Positions 1 through 7,217 of a stretch of 9,439 bases of DNA are shown piece after piece. Source of the DNA: an uncultured Prevotella sp. (lineage in GTDB: Bacteria; Bacteroidota; Bacteroidia; Bacteroidales; Bacteroidaceae); assembly GCA_946999025.1 (NCBI GenBank), contig CAMQBP010000062.1, positions 1 to 9,439 on the forward strand, read 5' to 3'. Position 1 is the first letter of the stretch. The number at the start of each line of letters is the position of its first letter. The notes below the pieces were generated by a model that saw only the letters and a list, made by a program, of their open reading frames with translations, did no database searches and was not told the origin of the DNA. The translations under genes and the position numbers were made by a program.

Positions 1-30
1 TTTGACCTCAAAAAAAAGCTCAAAATCTAA

Positions 31-38
31 CAAAGCTA
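31..38 (-). promoter_or_regulatory. possible Bacteroidota -7 promoter element reading out of the left edge
   Basis: On the minus strand these bases read TAGCTTTG, an exact match to the TAnnTTTG -7 consensus of Bacteroidota housekeeping promoters. No good TTTG -33 element is visible about 20 bases upstream, so the case rests on one short motif. If real, it would drive a leftward gene starting just outside the window. Confidence 0.22.
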
Positions 39-97
39 ATTTATAGAACCAGCCTATTTTCTCATCACTCTGTAGCTTGATTGATTCCATTGTTTTT

Positions 98-185
98 CAC
101 TCGAAAACCAATCTCCATGACTTTGACTGCCAATGTCATTGACTTTGACAACCAAACTCTATCACTTTGACAACCAAACTCAATG
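98..185. repeat. four-copy 22-bp tandem repeat
   Basis: Units begin at 98, 120, 142 and 164, each 22 bases long. The last two share an exact 18-base core, ACTTTGACAACCAAACTC (142-159 and 164-181). The unit at 120 matches this core at 14 of 18 positions, and the unit at 98 matches the 164 unit at 15 of 22. Copies become more alike toward the DUF1460 gene. There are no spacers, so it is not a CRISPR array, and the 22-base period argues against a coding role. Function is unknown. Possibilities include a protein-binding array, an intergenic repeat family, or a slippage-generated tract. Confidence 0.75.
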
Positions 186-209
186 AGATTGCACGACAAT
201 GGGAAAAGC

Positions 210-279
210 CTGTAAACACCTGCGTTTTGAGGTTGAATAAAAGCGCTGTTCAATTGGTCGGCAACCCTTGTGTTTACAG
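210..279. repeat. wide inverted repeat at the end of the DUF1460 gene
   Basis: CTGTAAACAC at 210-219 is the exact reverse complement of GTGTTTACAG at 270-279, separated by 50 bases. Inside lies a second small inverted pair, GGTTG (231-235) and CAACC (262-266), with an overlapping TTGAA/TTCAA pair. The right arm covers the stop codon and last codon of the DUF1460 gene. In minus-strand RNA this could fold as a long stem with an internal stem-loop at the transcript end. It lacks the U-tract of a classical intrinsic terminator, with only a short CUUUUCC after the stem. A termination or RNA-stability role is inference. Confidence 0.45.
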
Positions 280-1122
280 ACCGGCGCACCTGACCGCCCT
301 GATGCCAATTTGTAAACGTTGTCTACTCATGTACGTTTTGAGAGTCATCGGTTCTTCCACCACTTTTCCGTGAATGGAGGAGGCATTGAGCAGATGCAGG
401 CCATCGTCATGCCAGATGGCTATGCCGACGTGACTGGTATCCAGCCCTTTCCGGCTGGTGAGCATGGCCAGGATGTCACCGTCTTTGATGCACCGCCTGA
501 GGAGGGGCGTATTGCGAATGCTGTCTTTGGGAATGTATAGATATTCGTTGCCTGTCAGTTCAATCTCCATTTCTCGAATGGCTGCGATGACCTCCGGCTT
601 GCCCTTCATCATCGGATAATATTGCGGATGGGTTGTCATGTAGTGCAGGTCGAGCACCTGTGTGGCCGAGAAAGGCGGGTCAAGCTCTTCAACATGCCGG
701 ATGTAGCCCATGCGCACGTTGTCTTCTATCCAGGATGAGAAGTAGTGAAGACGGTTGGGATAAGCCACTTTTCCATTGCGATATCTGATGAGTCGCAGAA
801 ATTGGCAGAAGTCTAGAAAACGCTTTTGATGGTTCTTGTGGCATAAGAAAAGTGCCAAAACATTTTCTACATACGTTGTACAGTCAAGTTCGCGCAAGTT
901 GATGACCAGGTTCTCCCCGTCGTTGTTTTCCAAGGTCTTGGCAATATAGGGTGTTCCAATCAGCTGGCGAGCAAAATAAATCACCATGTTTGTGCTTTTG
1001 TCTTGCTGGCGTGCAGAGGCGAGAAGTTGCTCAACCTTGACGCTGTCTGATTTTTCATATTGTATGGTTTGCCCGAAGACCTGTAGGCAGAAGGTAGATA
1101 ATAGTAAGAATAATAATCGCAT
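274..1122 (-). CDS. DUF1460 family protein (NlpC/P60-like, N-acetylmuramoyl-L-alanine amidase-like)
   Basis: This 282-residue protein belongs to the DUF1460 family, whose members have an NlpC/P60-like cysteine-hydrolase fold and are thought to act on peptidoglycan fragments; exact substrates are poorly defined. A hydrophobic N-terminus (about residues 1-17) looks like a type I signal peptide with no clear lipobox, so the protein should act in the periplasm. Family landmarks are visible: ELDCTTYVEN with the presumed nucleophile Cys81, RLHYFSSW (124-131), GDIL (215-218), DTSHVGI with the presumed catalytic His231, LLNAS (244-248), and a closing GIRAVR. It appears full length. The ATG lies 8 bp after the stop of the DUF4421 gene with no evident Shine-Dalgarno, so it is probably translated as the last gene of the unit. 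The family call is strong; the precise reaction is inference. Confidence 0.88.
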   Translation of the reverse strand: MRLLFLLLSTFCLQVFGQTIQYEKSDSVKVEQLLASARQQDKSTNMVIYFARQLIGTPYIAKTLENNDGENLVINLRELDCTTYVENVLALFLCHKNHQKRFLDFCQFLRLIRYRNGKVAYPNRLHYFSSWIEDNVRMGYIRHVEELDPPFSATQVLDLHYMTTHPQYYPMMKGKPEVIAAIREMEIELTGNEYLYIPKDSIRNTPLLRRCIKDGDILAMLTSRKGLDTSHVGIAIWHDDGLHLLNASSIHGKVVEEPMTLKTYMSRQRLQIGIRAVRCAGL

Positions 1123-1130
1123 ATATCAAA

Positions 1131-2222
1131 TTATTTTTGTTTACGTTTTCCAAAATTCACTCCAACATAGATGTTGAAGTTGCCGAAAATGGTACTTGTT
1201 GAAAATTGGCCTTTCTGATAGTTGTATGCGTGGAAGATAGCGCTTGAACCCACATAGTAGCGTGTATTGTTCCACACAACGCCAAGCCGGCCTACTGCAT
1301 CGACGTTGAAATTCTTCAGATTATAATCATGGGTAGTGGTTTGTTCTTTCATAATGTCACCCACGCTGTGCTTGTATGCCAGTCCCAGGCACAGTGATGA
1401 CGCGAACAGCCAGTTGTGGGCAAACACCCAGTTGTAAGCATATCCGCCAGAAACTGAAATGTCGGAGTAGTGATAATTACCAAATGTCAGACGTGTGTCT
1501 TCTTTCGTTTTTCCCTCTTCCCCTGGTTTTAACACCGATCTGACCAGATGATTAAGTTCAGACAGGTCGATGCTCATCTTGTGCTTGGTATAGCCAATGC
1601 CCACCATAGGCGACCCATAACTTCTTCGTTGTACGGTAGATTGACTGAAAGCTGCCGGGTAAGAGAATTTGCGGTGATTGAAAATGTAGTAGAGATTGAA
1701 GCCCTTGATGCTCGACTTGAACCCATTAAACGGTTGCTTCTCAAGGGGTTTGGTATCGATTTTATCATCAATATACAGACTTCTGATGGTATATAAGTTG
1801 CCCGTTTTACGATAAAACAAGTCTACGGTGAGGCGTGAAGAATAGAGGCTAAGGTCTATTTCTTGGCGATCCTTATTCTTGTCGTAGTGTTTGAGATCGA
1901 ACGTGTAGCCCAGAAAAAACCACCTGTAGCCAACGTATGGTCCTATTTTGATGCTGGGTTGGGGTGCCAAAGTGACGGATTGTCCTTTGTGGTTGCGCAA
2001 GCGATAGCCCTCGTATGTGTTGGTGTTTTGCAGCATCACGGTATAATTGTAATGCTGTGGTTCGACATAATTGGTGTCTACGTCCGAAAAACTCTCCACA
2101 AACTTGACCGCCCCCTGAGTTAGTTTCTTGAAGAAACCTTTTCTCTCTGGGATGGTATCAGCCATCATGTGGGTCGAAAATACGACCAGCAGCAGTAGTG
2201 TGTATCGTTTGTATTGGAGCAT
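1131..2222 (-). CDS. DUF4421 family secreted protein
   Basis: This 363-residue protein resembles the DUF4421 family, found mainly in Bacteroidota and without a known function. The N-terminus (about residues 1-21, ending MMA before DT) is a plausible type I signal peptide. The rest is rich in alternating aromatic and polar residues, for example IGPYVGYRWFFLGYTFDL, and it ends in a strand-like NIYVGVNFG followed by a basic tail. This suggests a beta-rich, perhaps barrel-type, envelope protein, but no membrane topology is proven. The start codon lies 16 bp after the stop of the oxidoreductase gene, and the DUF1460 gene follows 8 bp downstream, so the three are probably co-transcribed. The pairing with DUF1460 hints at an envelope role. 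Confidence 0.8.
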   Translation of the reverse strand: MLQYKRYTLLLLVVFSTHMMADTIPERKGFFKKLTQGAVKFVESFSDVDTNYVEPQHYNYTVMLQNTNTYEGYRLRNHKGQSVTLAPQPSIKIGPYVGYRWFFLGYTFDLKHYDKNKDRQEIDLSLYSSRLTVDLFYRKTGNLYTIRSLYIDDKIDTKPLEKQPFNGFKSSIKGFNLYYIFNHRKFSYPAAFSQSTVQRRSYGSPMVGIGYTKHKMSIDLSELNHLVRSVLKPGEEGKTKEDTRLTFGNYHYSDISVSGGYAYNWVFAHNWLFASSLCLGLAYKHSVGDIMKEQTTTHDYNLKNFNVDAVGRLGVVWNNTRYYVGSSAIFHAYNYQKGQFSTSTIFGNFNIYVGVNFGKRKQK

Positions 2223-2238
2223 CGAAATAGGTATGCAG

Positions 2239-3222
2239 TTAAAATTTACCCAATATTCTGTCCATCACCCAGTTCACTGGCGTGGCACTGATACTCGTGC
2301 AGGTGCAGACACCGATACCTTGCAGGTCTTCAGTGACCGCTTTGATGATGGGTAACTGAACGTATGACGGGTTTGGAACCGTGATGTTTCGAATGCCGTC
2401 AGAGGTGATTAACTGAATAGGATGATAGTTGTAAACCGAGAACGACAGTGAGCCTTGCTCGCCAACCACGTCGATGCTGTCTTCCTTTGCACTCTGATGA
2501 CCCACGAAGCACCATGACCCGCTTCCCGGAAGTCCATTCTCAAAAAGAAAACAGGCACTGATGGTGTCCTCGGCAGAGTATAGGTGTGCCCGGTTGGCGC
2601 AATAACCATGCGCCCGGGTAATCACACCAAAGAATTCTTGCAGCAAGTCAAGTTGATGAGGTGCCAGGTCATAGAAGTAGCCTCCGCCGGCGATGTCGGG
2701 TTGCAGTCGCCATGGAAGATGACGGCTGCCGCTGTAATCCAGATCCCGGGGAGGAACAGAAAAACGCACTTGCACGTTGGTCACCGTGCCGATGGTCCCA
2801 CTATCCAGGATACTTTTCACCTTCTGAAAATAGGGTAGGTATCTTCTGTAGTAGGCTACAAAGCAGGGAACTCCTGTCTGCTGGCTTACTCTGTTGATGC
2901 GCGCGCAGTCTTCATAACTTGCCGCCAAAGGCTTCTCTATGTACACAGGTTTGCCCGCCTTCATGGCCATGATGGCGTAGGTGGCATGGCTGGAGGGTGG
3001 GGTAGCGATGTAAATGGCGTTCACCTCGGGGTCATCGATGAGCTGCTGCGCATCGGTATACCATTTCTTGATGTGGTGACGCTCGGCGTACGATAGCACT
3101 TTCTCCTTGCTCCTGCTGTACACAGCTTCTACATGCGATCCCTCAACCTCATTGAAGGCGGGCCCCGATTTCAATTCGGTGACCTCGCCGCATCCTATGA
3201 ATCCCCAACTGATATGTTTCAT
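2239..3222 (-). CDS. Gfo/Idh/MocA family NAD(P)-dependent oxidoreductase
   Basis: This 327-residue protein is a typical full-length member of the Gfo/Idh/MocA family, cytosolic NAD(P)-dependent enzymes that oxidise or reduce sugars, inositols and related compounds. The N-terminal Rossmann fold shows GFIGCGEV (7-14), YIATPPSSHA (71-80) and the family EKP signature (96-98) with the usual catalytic-region lysine. The C-terminal substrate domain shows GGGYFYDLAPHQLD with Asp185 and His189 in the expected D-x3-H arrangement. It has no signal peptide, unlike many secreted Bacteroidota members. The start lies 1 bp after the purine permease stop, implying translational coupling. The substrate cannot be told from sequence, and neighbours give no clear sugar clue. 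The C-terminus carries a small Cys cluster (GVCTCTS), which is probably not a metal site. Confidence 0.9.
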   Translation of the reverse strand: MKHISWGFIGCGEVTELKSGPAFNEVEGSHVEAVYSRSKEKVLSYAERHHIKKWYTDAQQLIDDPEVNAIYIATPPSSHATYAIMAMKAGKPVYIEKPLAASYEDCARINRVSQQTGVPCFVAYYRRYLPYFQKVKSILDSGTIGTVTNVQVRFSVPPRDLDYSGSRHLPWRLQPDIAGGGYFYDLAPHQLDLLQEFFGVITRAHGYCANRAHLYSAEDTISACFLFENGLPGSGSWCFVGHQSAKEDSIDVVGEQGSLSFSVYNYHPIQLITSDGIRNITVPNPSYVQLPIIKAVTEDLQGIGVCTCTSISATPVNWVMDRILGKF

Positions 3223-3223
3223 A

Positions 3224-4525
3224 TTAATTGAAAACGAAGTTAATGATGAACAGAATGGCCAACGTTACGAGTGTGATGTTGAGTTGTTTCCAACGGCCAA
3301 CACACAACTTCAAAATCACGTAGCTCAAGATGCCAAGACAGATGCCGTCGGCAATGGAATAGCAAAGTACCATGGTAATCATGGTAATGAAGGCAGGGAA
3401 AGACTCGCTGACGTCACTCAAGTCGAGTTTTTTCACCGAGTCGAGCATCAGCACACCTACTAACACCAATGCGCCACTGGTAGCAGCACCGGGGATGAGG
3501 AGAAAGATGGGCGATACCAAAAGGGAAAGGAGGAAGAGAATACCCACAAATGCTGACGTCACTCCGCTTCGGCCACCTTCCGCAATACCCGATGCACTTT
3601 CAATATAGGTGGTGATGGTGGAGGATCCGAGCATGGCGCCACAGGTGGTACCAATGGCATCGCTCATCATAGCTTCTTTCACTCTTGGAATGGAACCGTC
3701 GGGTTGTACGATGCCCGTTTTCTCTGCCAAACCGACCAAAGTGCCAATGGTATCGAAGATGTTGACAATGAGCAGCGAGAAAATCACCAATAGGGTCTTG
3801 ATGTTGAGGAACCCGTTGAAGTCGAAATGACAGAAGATGGGAGAGATGTCCTGTGGCGCGGAAACCGGCAGCCAGCCATCAGGTATCATGGTGACGCCCA
3901 TAGGTATGCCAATGAGCGTGGCGGCAATGATGCCATAGAACAGCGACCCTTTGACGTTGCGGGCCATCAGGATGCCACTCAGCAGAATGGCGATGATGCC
4001 CAATGTCGACTCGGGGGTGAAGGCACCCAAGCCCACAAACGTGCCTTCTTTGGCCACGATGATGCCCGCATTCTTTAGTCCGATAAACGCGATGAACATG
4101 CCAATGCCCGCAGAGATGGCGTACCGCAGGTTCTTGGGTATGCTGTCGAGAATCAATTCGCGTACATTGAAAAAGGTAATGAGTAGAAACACGAGCCCCT
4201 CAATGAGCATGATGGCCAGGGCTTGTTCCCATGAATAGCCCATAGCCTGACAGAGCGTGTAGGCAAAAAAGGCGTTCAGTCCCATGCTGGGAGCCTGTGC
4301 AAAGGGCAGTTTGGCCATGAAGGCCAGCAGCAAGGTGGCTATGGCAGCTGACAAAGCCGTAGCCGTGAAGAGCGCGCCCTTATCCATTCCCGTACTCGAG
4401 AGAATGGCAGGATTGACGGCGAGGATATAACTCATTGTTAAGAATGTGGTTGCTCCGGCAATCAATTCTGTTTTCATTTTCATGTTCTTGGTATCGAAGC
4501 CAAGAAGTTGTGTGAATGGTTTCAT
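3224..4525 (-). CDS. NCS2/AzgA-type purine-base permease
   Basis: This 433-residue inner-membrane protein matches the NCS2 nucleobase transporters of the AzgA branch (E. coli AdeP/AdeQ/GhxP/GhxQ), which import adenine, guanine or hypoxanthine by proton symport. Visible landmarks are TELIAGATTFLTMSYI near the N-terminus, APSMGLNAFFAY (78-89; the usual GMGLNAFF has Ser for Gly), FDTIGTLVG (257-265), and GTTCGAMLGSSTITTYIESA running into SGIAEGGRSG (292-320). Many hydrophobic segments span the length, consistent with the family's multi-pass topology. I chose the ATG at 4525 because MKPFTQLLGF fits family N-termini. An in-frame ATG at 4585 would add 20 polar residues and overlap the NudC gene. 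The gene begins 31 bp after the NudC stop. Which purine base it carries cannot be read from the sequence. Confidence 0.92.
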   Translation of the reverse strand: MKPFTQLLGFDTKNMKMKTELIAGATTFLTMSYILAVNPAILSSTGMDKGALFTATALSAAIATLLLAFMAKLPFAQAPSMGLNAFFAYTLCQAMGYSWEQALAIMLIEGLVFLLITFFNVRELILDSIPKNLRYAISAGIGMFIAFIGLKNAGIIVAKEGTFVGLGAFTPESTLGIIAILLSGILMARNVKGSLFYGIIAATLIGIPMGVTMIPDGWLPVSAPQDISPIFCHFDFNGFLNIKTLLVIFSLLIVNIFDTIGTLVGLAEKTGIVQPDGSIPRVKEAMMSDAIGTTCGAMLGSSTITTYIESASGIAEGGRSGVTSAFVGILFLLSLLVSPIFLLIPGAATSGALVLVGVLMLDSVKKLDLSDVSESFPAFITMITMVLCYSIADGICLGILSYVILKLCVGRWKQLNITLVTLAILFIINFVFN

Positions 4526-4556
4526 GAGATATGTTTTGAAGATTCTTACAGTTTGG

Positions 4557-5336
4557 TTATTCTTCGCCTTTCTCCAGCCAGGCATCTATGAGCATTCTGG
4601 CAATGGAAAGCTTCTCTGGAATGGTGGGAAGATTGTTTTTGGAGAACCAATCCCCCTTGCTTAATTCTGAACGCTGCAACCGTACCTCACCGCTCACATA
4701 GTCGGCATTGAAGCCCACCATCAAGCCAGAGGGGTAGGGCCATGGCTGCGAACTGAAATAGGTTACATTCTTGATCTTAATGCCCGTTTCCTCCATGACC
4801 TCGCGATGAACGGCTTCCTCCAGCGTTTCGCCAGTTTCGACGAATCCCGCCACCAGTCCATAAAAGTCGGTTTTGAAGTTTTTTGCATGAACCAAAAGCA
4901 CTTCATCTCCGCGGTGTATCAGCACGATGACGGCTGTGGCCAACTGTGGCCACACTTCTTTTCCACACTGGGTGCAGCGTTTTGAAATGGCGGTGTGCAT
5001 CTGCATTGGGCCACCACATACGCCGCAAAACTTGGTGTTGAAGTCCCAATAGAGTAGTTCGTGGCACTTTCCCGCCATTAAATATAAGTCGTGGGGCAGC
5101 TTGTAGAATGAAGCGCGCAGCCCAGACATTTCATATTGTAGGTTGTTGGTGATGGGCTCATCTATTCGAAATGCCCGAACAGGAGTGCCGTCCGCCAGGT
5201 TTGCCACATCCATGATATGTGTCCAAGCCTTTGTGGGTATCGGTGGTTCATCGGCAAGCGGTATGGTATACAGTCCGTTTGCTTGTTTTTCGAGCACGAG
5301 GTCTGTTTTACAAAATATAAAAAACAGGGTTTTCAT
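4557..5336 (-). CDS. nudC: NAD(+) diphosphatase, NudC-type Nudix hydrolase
   Basis: This 259-residue protein is close to the usual NudC length. NudC hydrolyses NAD(H) to NMN(H) and AMP, and in E. coli also removes NAD caps from RNA. A zinc ribbon uses Cys104, Cys107, Cys121 and Cys124. The Nudix box spans 164-186 with all key residues (G164, E170, R178-E179, E182-E183, G185). It is followed by the NudC-specific SQPWPYP (196-202; usually SQPWPFP), which separates it from generic Nudix enzymes. The C-terminus has the family SIARMLI. No signal peptide is expected, so it should act in the cytoplasm. The start overlaps the nucleotidase stop as ATGA (5333-5336), and a GAGGA motif lies 9 bases upstream, both favouring coupled translation. 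It sits between a nucleotidase and a purine permease, consistent with nucleotide recycling. Confidence 0.94.
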   Translation of the reverse strand: MKTLFFIFCKTDLVLEKQANGLYTIPLADEPPIPTKAWTHIMDVANLADGTPVRAFRIDEPITNNLQYEMSGLRASFYKLPHDLYLMAGKCHELLYWDFNTKFCGVCGGPMQMHTAISKRCTQCGKEVWPQLATAVIVLIHRGDEVLLVHAKNFKTDFYGLVAGFVETGETLEEAVHREVMEETGIKIKNVTYFSSQPWPYPSGLMVGFNADYVSGEVRLQRSELSKGDWFSKNNLPTIPEKLSIARMLIDAWLEKGEE

Positions 5337-7114
5337 TTCTCATCTTCCTCTCTTTGTGGTTGTCCAAAGATAAGCATTTTATCTCGTTTCAATGCAGGTA
5401 TGGCCCACGCTGCGGGTACAAACTTCCAGTTATTGTTGGGTTTGGGATTTATTTCTCCACATTTTTCAATCCATTGCATGAGATAATAACGCTGATCGTG
5501 CGTGCTCTCAAACACAATACGGTGCTTCAATTCGGTCATGGAAATGCCTGCGCCACGTGTCAAGAGTTCACCACCGCCATTGCCTCTGTAACTGTTCATG
5601 GCAACCTTATACGTCTTCTTGAGGCTGAATGGCGTACCATCACTCATTTTCAAGATGTTAACTTTGTTTCCTTTTGGCTTGGTGACATCAACTTCATAAT
5701 CGATGCCAGCGGCACTGTCGAAATTGAATGTGAAGTTTTTGAAGCCATAACGTTGTTGGTCATCCTTGGTTTTGTTGTCGATGAGGAGAATGTGGTCGTC
5801 AGGAGAGGTCATGGTGTTGACCCACAAATCGTAGCTCATTTCTAAGTAGTTGCGAATCTCTTCGCCTGTCATCTTGAGCACATAGATATTATTTTCGTAT
5901 TTGTAGAGATTGAAAAGATCACTTACAAACACATCGCCCGCCTTGATTTGGGCATTAAAAGCAAGGGGAGCGTTGAACGAGATGTCGGCTCCGGTAACCG
6001 TCAGCTGTAGGTTGTGAATCAAATCCGTAAAGGCTGAACTGCCAAAATAGCAATCACGACTGTAAATAGTGTGTTGAAATGATCCAATCTTCCTATTGAC
6101 AAAGGCGTTGACGGCATTGATGTCGTTTTGAAAATGCGCCATGAATGTTTGGTCAATCTGCTCATTTCTAATGTCTACCACGCATCCGTTGACCTGCTTG
6201 CGTGATACGACATGGTTTTTCTTTCCTTTTCGTATCTGCTCATTCAGCGTTATCCTTATTTCGCTATCGGTTACGTTGATGGCGTTACAACCAGGATTAA
6301 GACAAACAACAGGTTTGCCTTTGCTGTTGAGAATGGTACTGCTGTGAGGGGTGTGGTCGTGTCCAAAGAGTATCAAATCGAAGCCCGGAACCTCTTTTGC
6401 CACGCGCAAGGAGGCGTCTTCTTCGTAGGTTGGGGTGGTAATGCCACCCTGTTTGCCCGAATGAAACAAACCAATGACGATGTCGGGGTGTTCGGTTGTT
6501 TGTAATACGTTCATCCAGTGGCGTGCCGATTGCACCATGTTTTCGAAACGAAGTCCACTCCATAACTTTTCTTGAAGCCAGTTGGGAATGGCCGGCGTGA
6601 GCATGCCAAGGATGGCAATCTTAACACCATCCCGTTCAAGAATGGTGTATGGATGAACGTATGGTTGTTGAGTTTGGGTGTTGACAATGTTGGCTCCGAG
6701 GGTAGGACACGACACTTCACGAATCCACTTGTCGTACACGGCATGCCCGGTTTCGATGTCATGATTGCCTATGGTCTGTGCGTCATACTGCATGTAGTTG
6801 ACAACAGATGCTGCGATGTTAGGGCCTTGCGGGTTGACATAGTTGCTGTAATAGCAGATAGGCTGACCTTGTAATATGTCGCCGTTGTCCAGTAGAATGA
6901 GATTCTTCCCATATTTTGCCCGCAGAGAGTCAACATAGGTCATCACTCGGGCAAGACTACCTGCCTTTGGTCTGCGATTGATGAAGTCGTAAGGGAAGAA
7001 ACTGCCATGGACATCACTGGTTTGGATGATGCGAAGTTCAATCGTTCTGCTCTTGGCCATGATGCTTGTACTGCAACAAAGTGCAATGAGGCACCCCGTA
7101 AAATATCTTTTCAT
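5333..7114 (-). CDS. periplasmic CpdB/UshA-type nucleotidase (metallophosphoesterase plus 5'-nucleotidase C-terminal domain)
   Basis: This 593-residue secreted enzyme should remove phosphate from nucleotides in the periplasm. The N-terminus is a type I signal peptide ending near IMA before KS. The metallophosphoesterase domain shows DVHG (34-37), DNGD (76-79), GNHD (116-119), a metal-binding His at HSGK (218), and GHDH (251-254), so all dimetal motifs are intact. The C-terminal domain looks more like CpdB (2',3'-cyclic-nucleotide 2'-phosphodiesterase/3'-nucleotidase) than UshA. The clues are KAGDVFVSDLFNLYKYENN, a LEMSYDLW stretch, GIDYEVDVT and NSYRGNGGG, so 2',3'-cyclic and 3'-nucleotides are likely substrates. 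The ATG at 7114 was preferred over an in-frame GTG at 7123, which would leave almost no leader after the promoter. It is first in the six-gene set. A standard pipeline may name it bifunctional metallophosphatase/5'-nucleotidase. Confidence 0.92.
   Translation of the reverse strand: MKRYFTGCLIALCCSTSIMAKSRTIELRIIQTSDVHGSFFPYDFINRRPKAGSLARVMTYVDSLRAKYGKNLILLDNGDILQGQPICYYSNYVNPQGPNIAASVVNYMQYDAQTIGNHDIETGHAVYDKWIREVSCPTLGANIVNTQTQQPYVHPYTILERDGVKIAILGMLTPAIPNWLQEKLWSGLRFENMVQSARHWMNVLQTTEHPDIVIGLFHSGKQGGITTPTYEEDASLRVAKEVPGFDLILFGHDHTPHSSTILNSKGKPVVCLNPGCNAINVTDSEIRITLNEQIRKGKKNHVVSRKQVNGCVVDIRNEQIDQTFMAHFQNDINAVNAFVNRKIGSFQHTIYSRDCYFGSSAFTDLIHNLQLTVTGADISFNAPLAFNAQIKAGDVFVSDLFNLYKYENNIYVLKMTGEEIRNYLEMSYDLWVNTMTSPDDHILLIDNKTKDDQQRYGFKNFTFNFDSAAGIDYEVDVTKPKGNKVNILKMSDGTPFSLKKTYKVAMNSYRGNGGGELLTRGAGISMTELKHRIVFESTHDQRYYLMQWIEKCGEINPKPNNNWKFVPAAWAIPALKRDKMLIFGQPQREEDEK
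5365..5372 (-). promoter_or_regulatory. possible internal promoter for nudC and genes downstream
   Basis: On the minus strand these bases read TATCTTTG, an exact TAnnTTTG match. An ATTG lies upstream with about 17 bases between its TTG and this element, slightly shorter than the usual 19-21. It falls within the nucleotidase coding tail, 28 bases upstream of the NudC start, a fitting distance for a secondary promoter. Chance occurrence in coding DNA is quite possible. Confidence 0.28.
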
Positions 7115-7132
7115 GTTTATCACTCATTTGTG

Positions 7133-7164
7133 CAAAGTTAGTAGAAAAAAATGACTAACCGAAA
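7133..7164 (-). promoter_or_regulatory. probable promoter of the nucleotidase-to-DUF1460 gene set
   Basis: The minus strand has TAACTTTG (7133-7140), an exact Bacteroidota -7 element, preceded after 20 bases by TTTC (7161-7164), one mismatch from the -33 TTTG. The spacer contains a run of seven T. Transcription would start near 7125-7128, giving a short leader of roughly 11-14 bases before the ATG at 7114. It lies in the only sizeable gap (about 100 bp) between the HAD gene and the nucleotidase gene, where a promoter is expected. Confidence 0.65.
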
Positions 7165-7217
7165 CGAATGATAAGGTTATTTACGCAATTTGTTGACAGG
7201 TTGTTTGGTAGCACAAT

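Larger units (their letters stand above)
1..273. other. intergenic region downstream of the DUF1460 gene
   Basis: No convincing gene was found in these 273 bases. The region holds an A-rich stretch at the far left, a possible minus-strand promoter element (31-38), a 22-bp tandem repeat array (98-185), and most of a wide inverted repeat (210-279) that overlaps the DUF1460 stop codon. Small open frames cross it on both strands, but they run through the 22-bp repeats, whose length is not a multiple of three, and show no protein-like character. Confidence 0.7.
274..7164 (-). other. predicted six-gene transcription unit
   Basis: From the promoter at 7133-7164 six genes follow on the same strand: nucleotidase, NudC, purine permease, Gfo/Idh/MocA enzyme, DUF4421 and DUF1460. 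Gaps in order are a 4-bp overlap, 31, 1, 16 and 8 bp, with no stem-loop terminator seen between them. This supports co-transcription. A possible internal promoter precedes nudC, so stoichiometry may not be uniform. Conservation of the whole set in related genomes is untested. Confidence 0.65.

Noticed and set aside
1..30. A-rich tract at the left edge as an intrinsic terminator
   Set aside because: The only palindrome there, TTTGACCTCAAA, has a two-base centre and cannot form a stable RNA hairpin.
98..185. CRISPR array
   Set aside because: The units are contiguous and diverged, with no unique spacers and no cas genes nearby.
65..289. 74-residue minus-strand open frame after the DUF1460 gene
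   Set aside because: It starts inside the end of DUF1460, reads through the 22-bp repeats in changing phase, and shows no domain or signal features.
3107..3463. 118-residue plus-strand open frame spanning the oxidoreductase/permease junction
   Set aside because: It is antisense to two well-supported genes and has a low-complexity, polar composition unlike a real protein.
4526..4585. Upstream start of the purine permease at 4585
   Set aside because: It would add 20 polar residues absent from family N-termini and overlap nudC; the ATG at 4525 fits better.
5354..5845. 163-residue plus-strand open frame opposite the nucleotidase
   Set aside because: It lies entirely antisense to the conserved nucleotidase C-terminal domain and has no recognisable family character.
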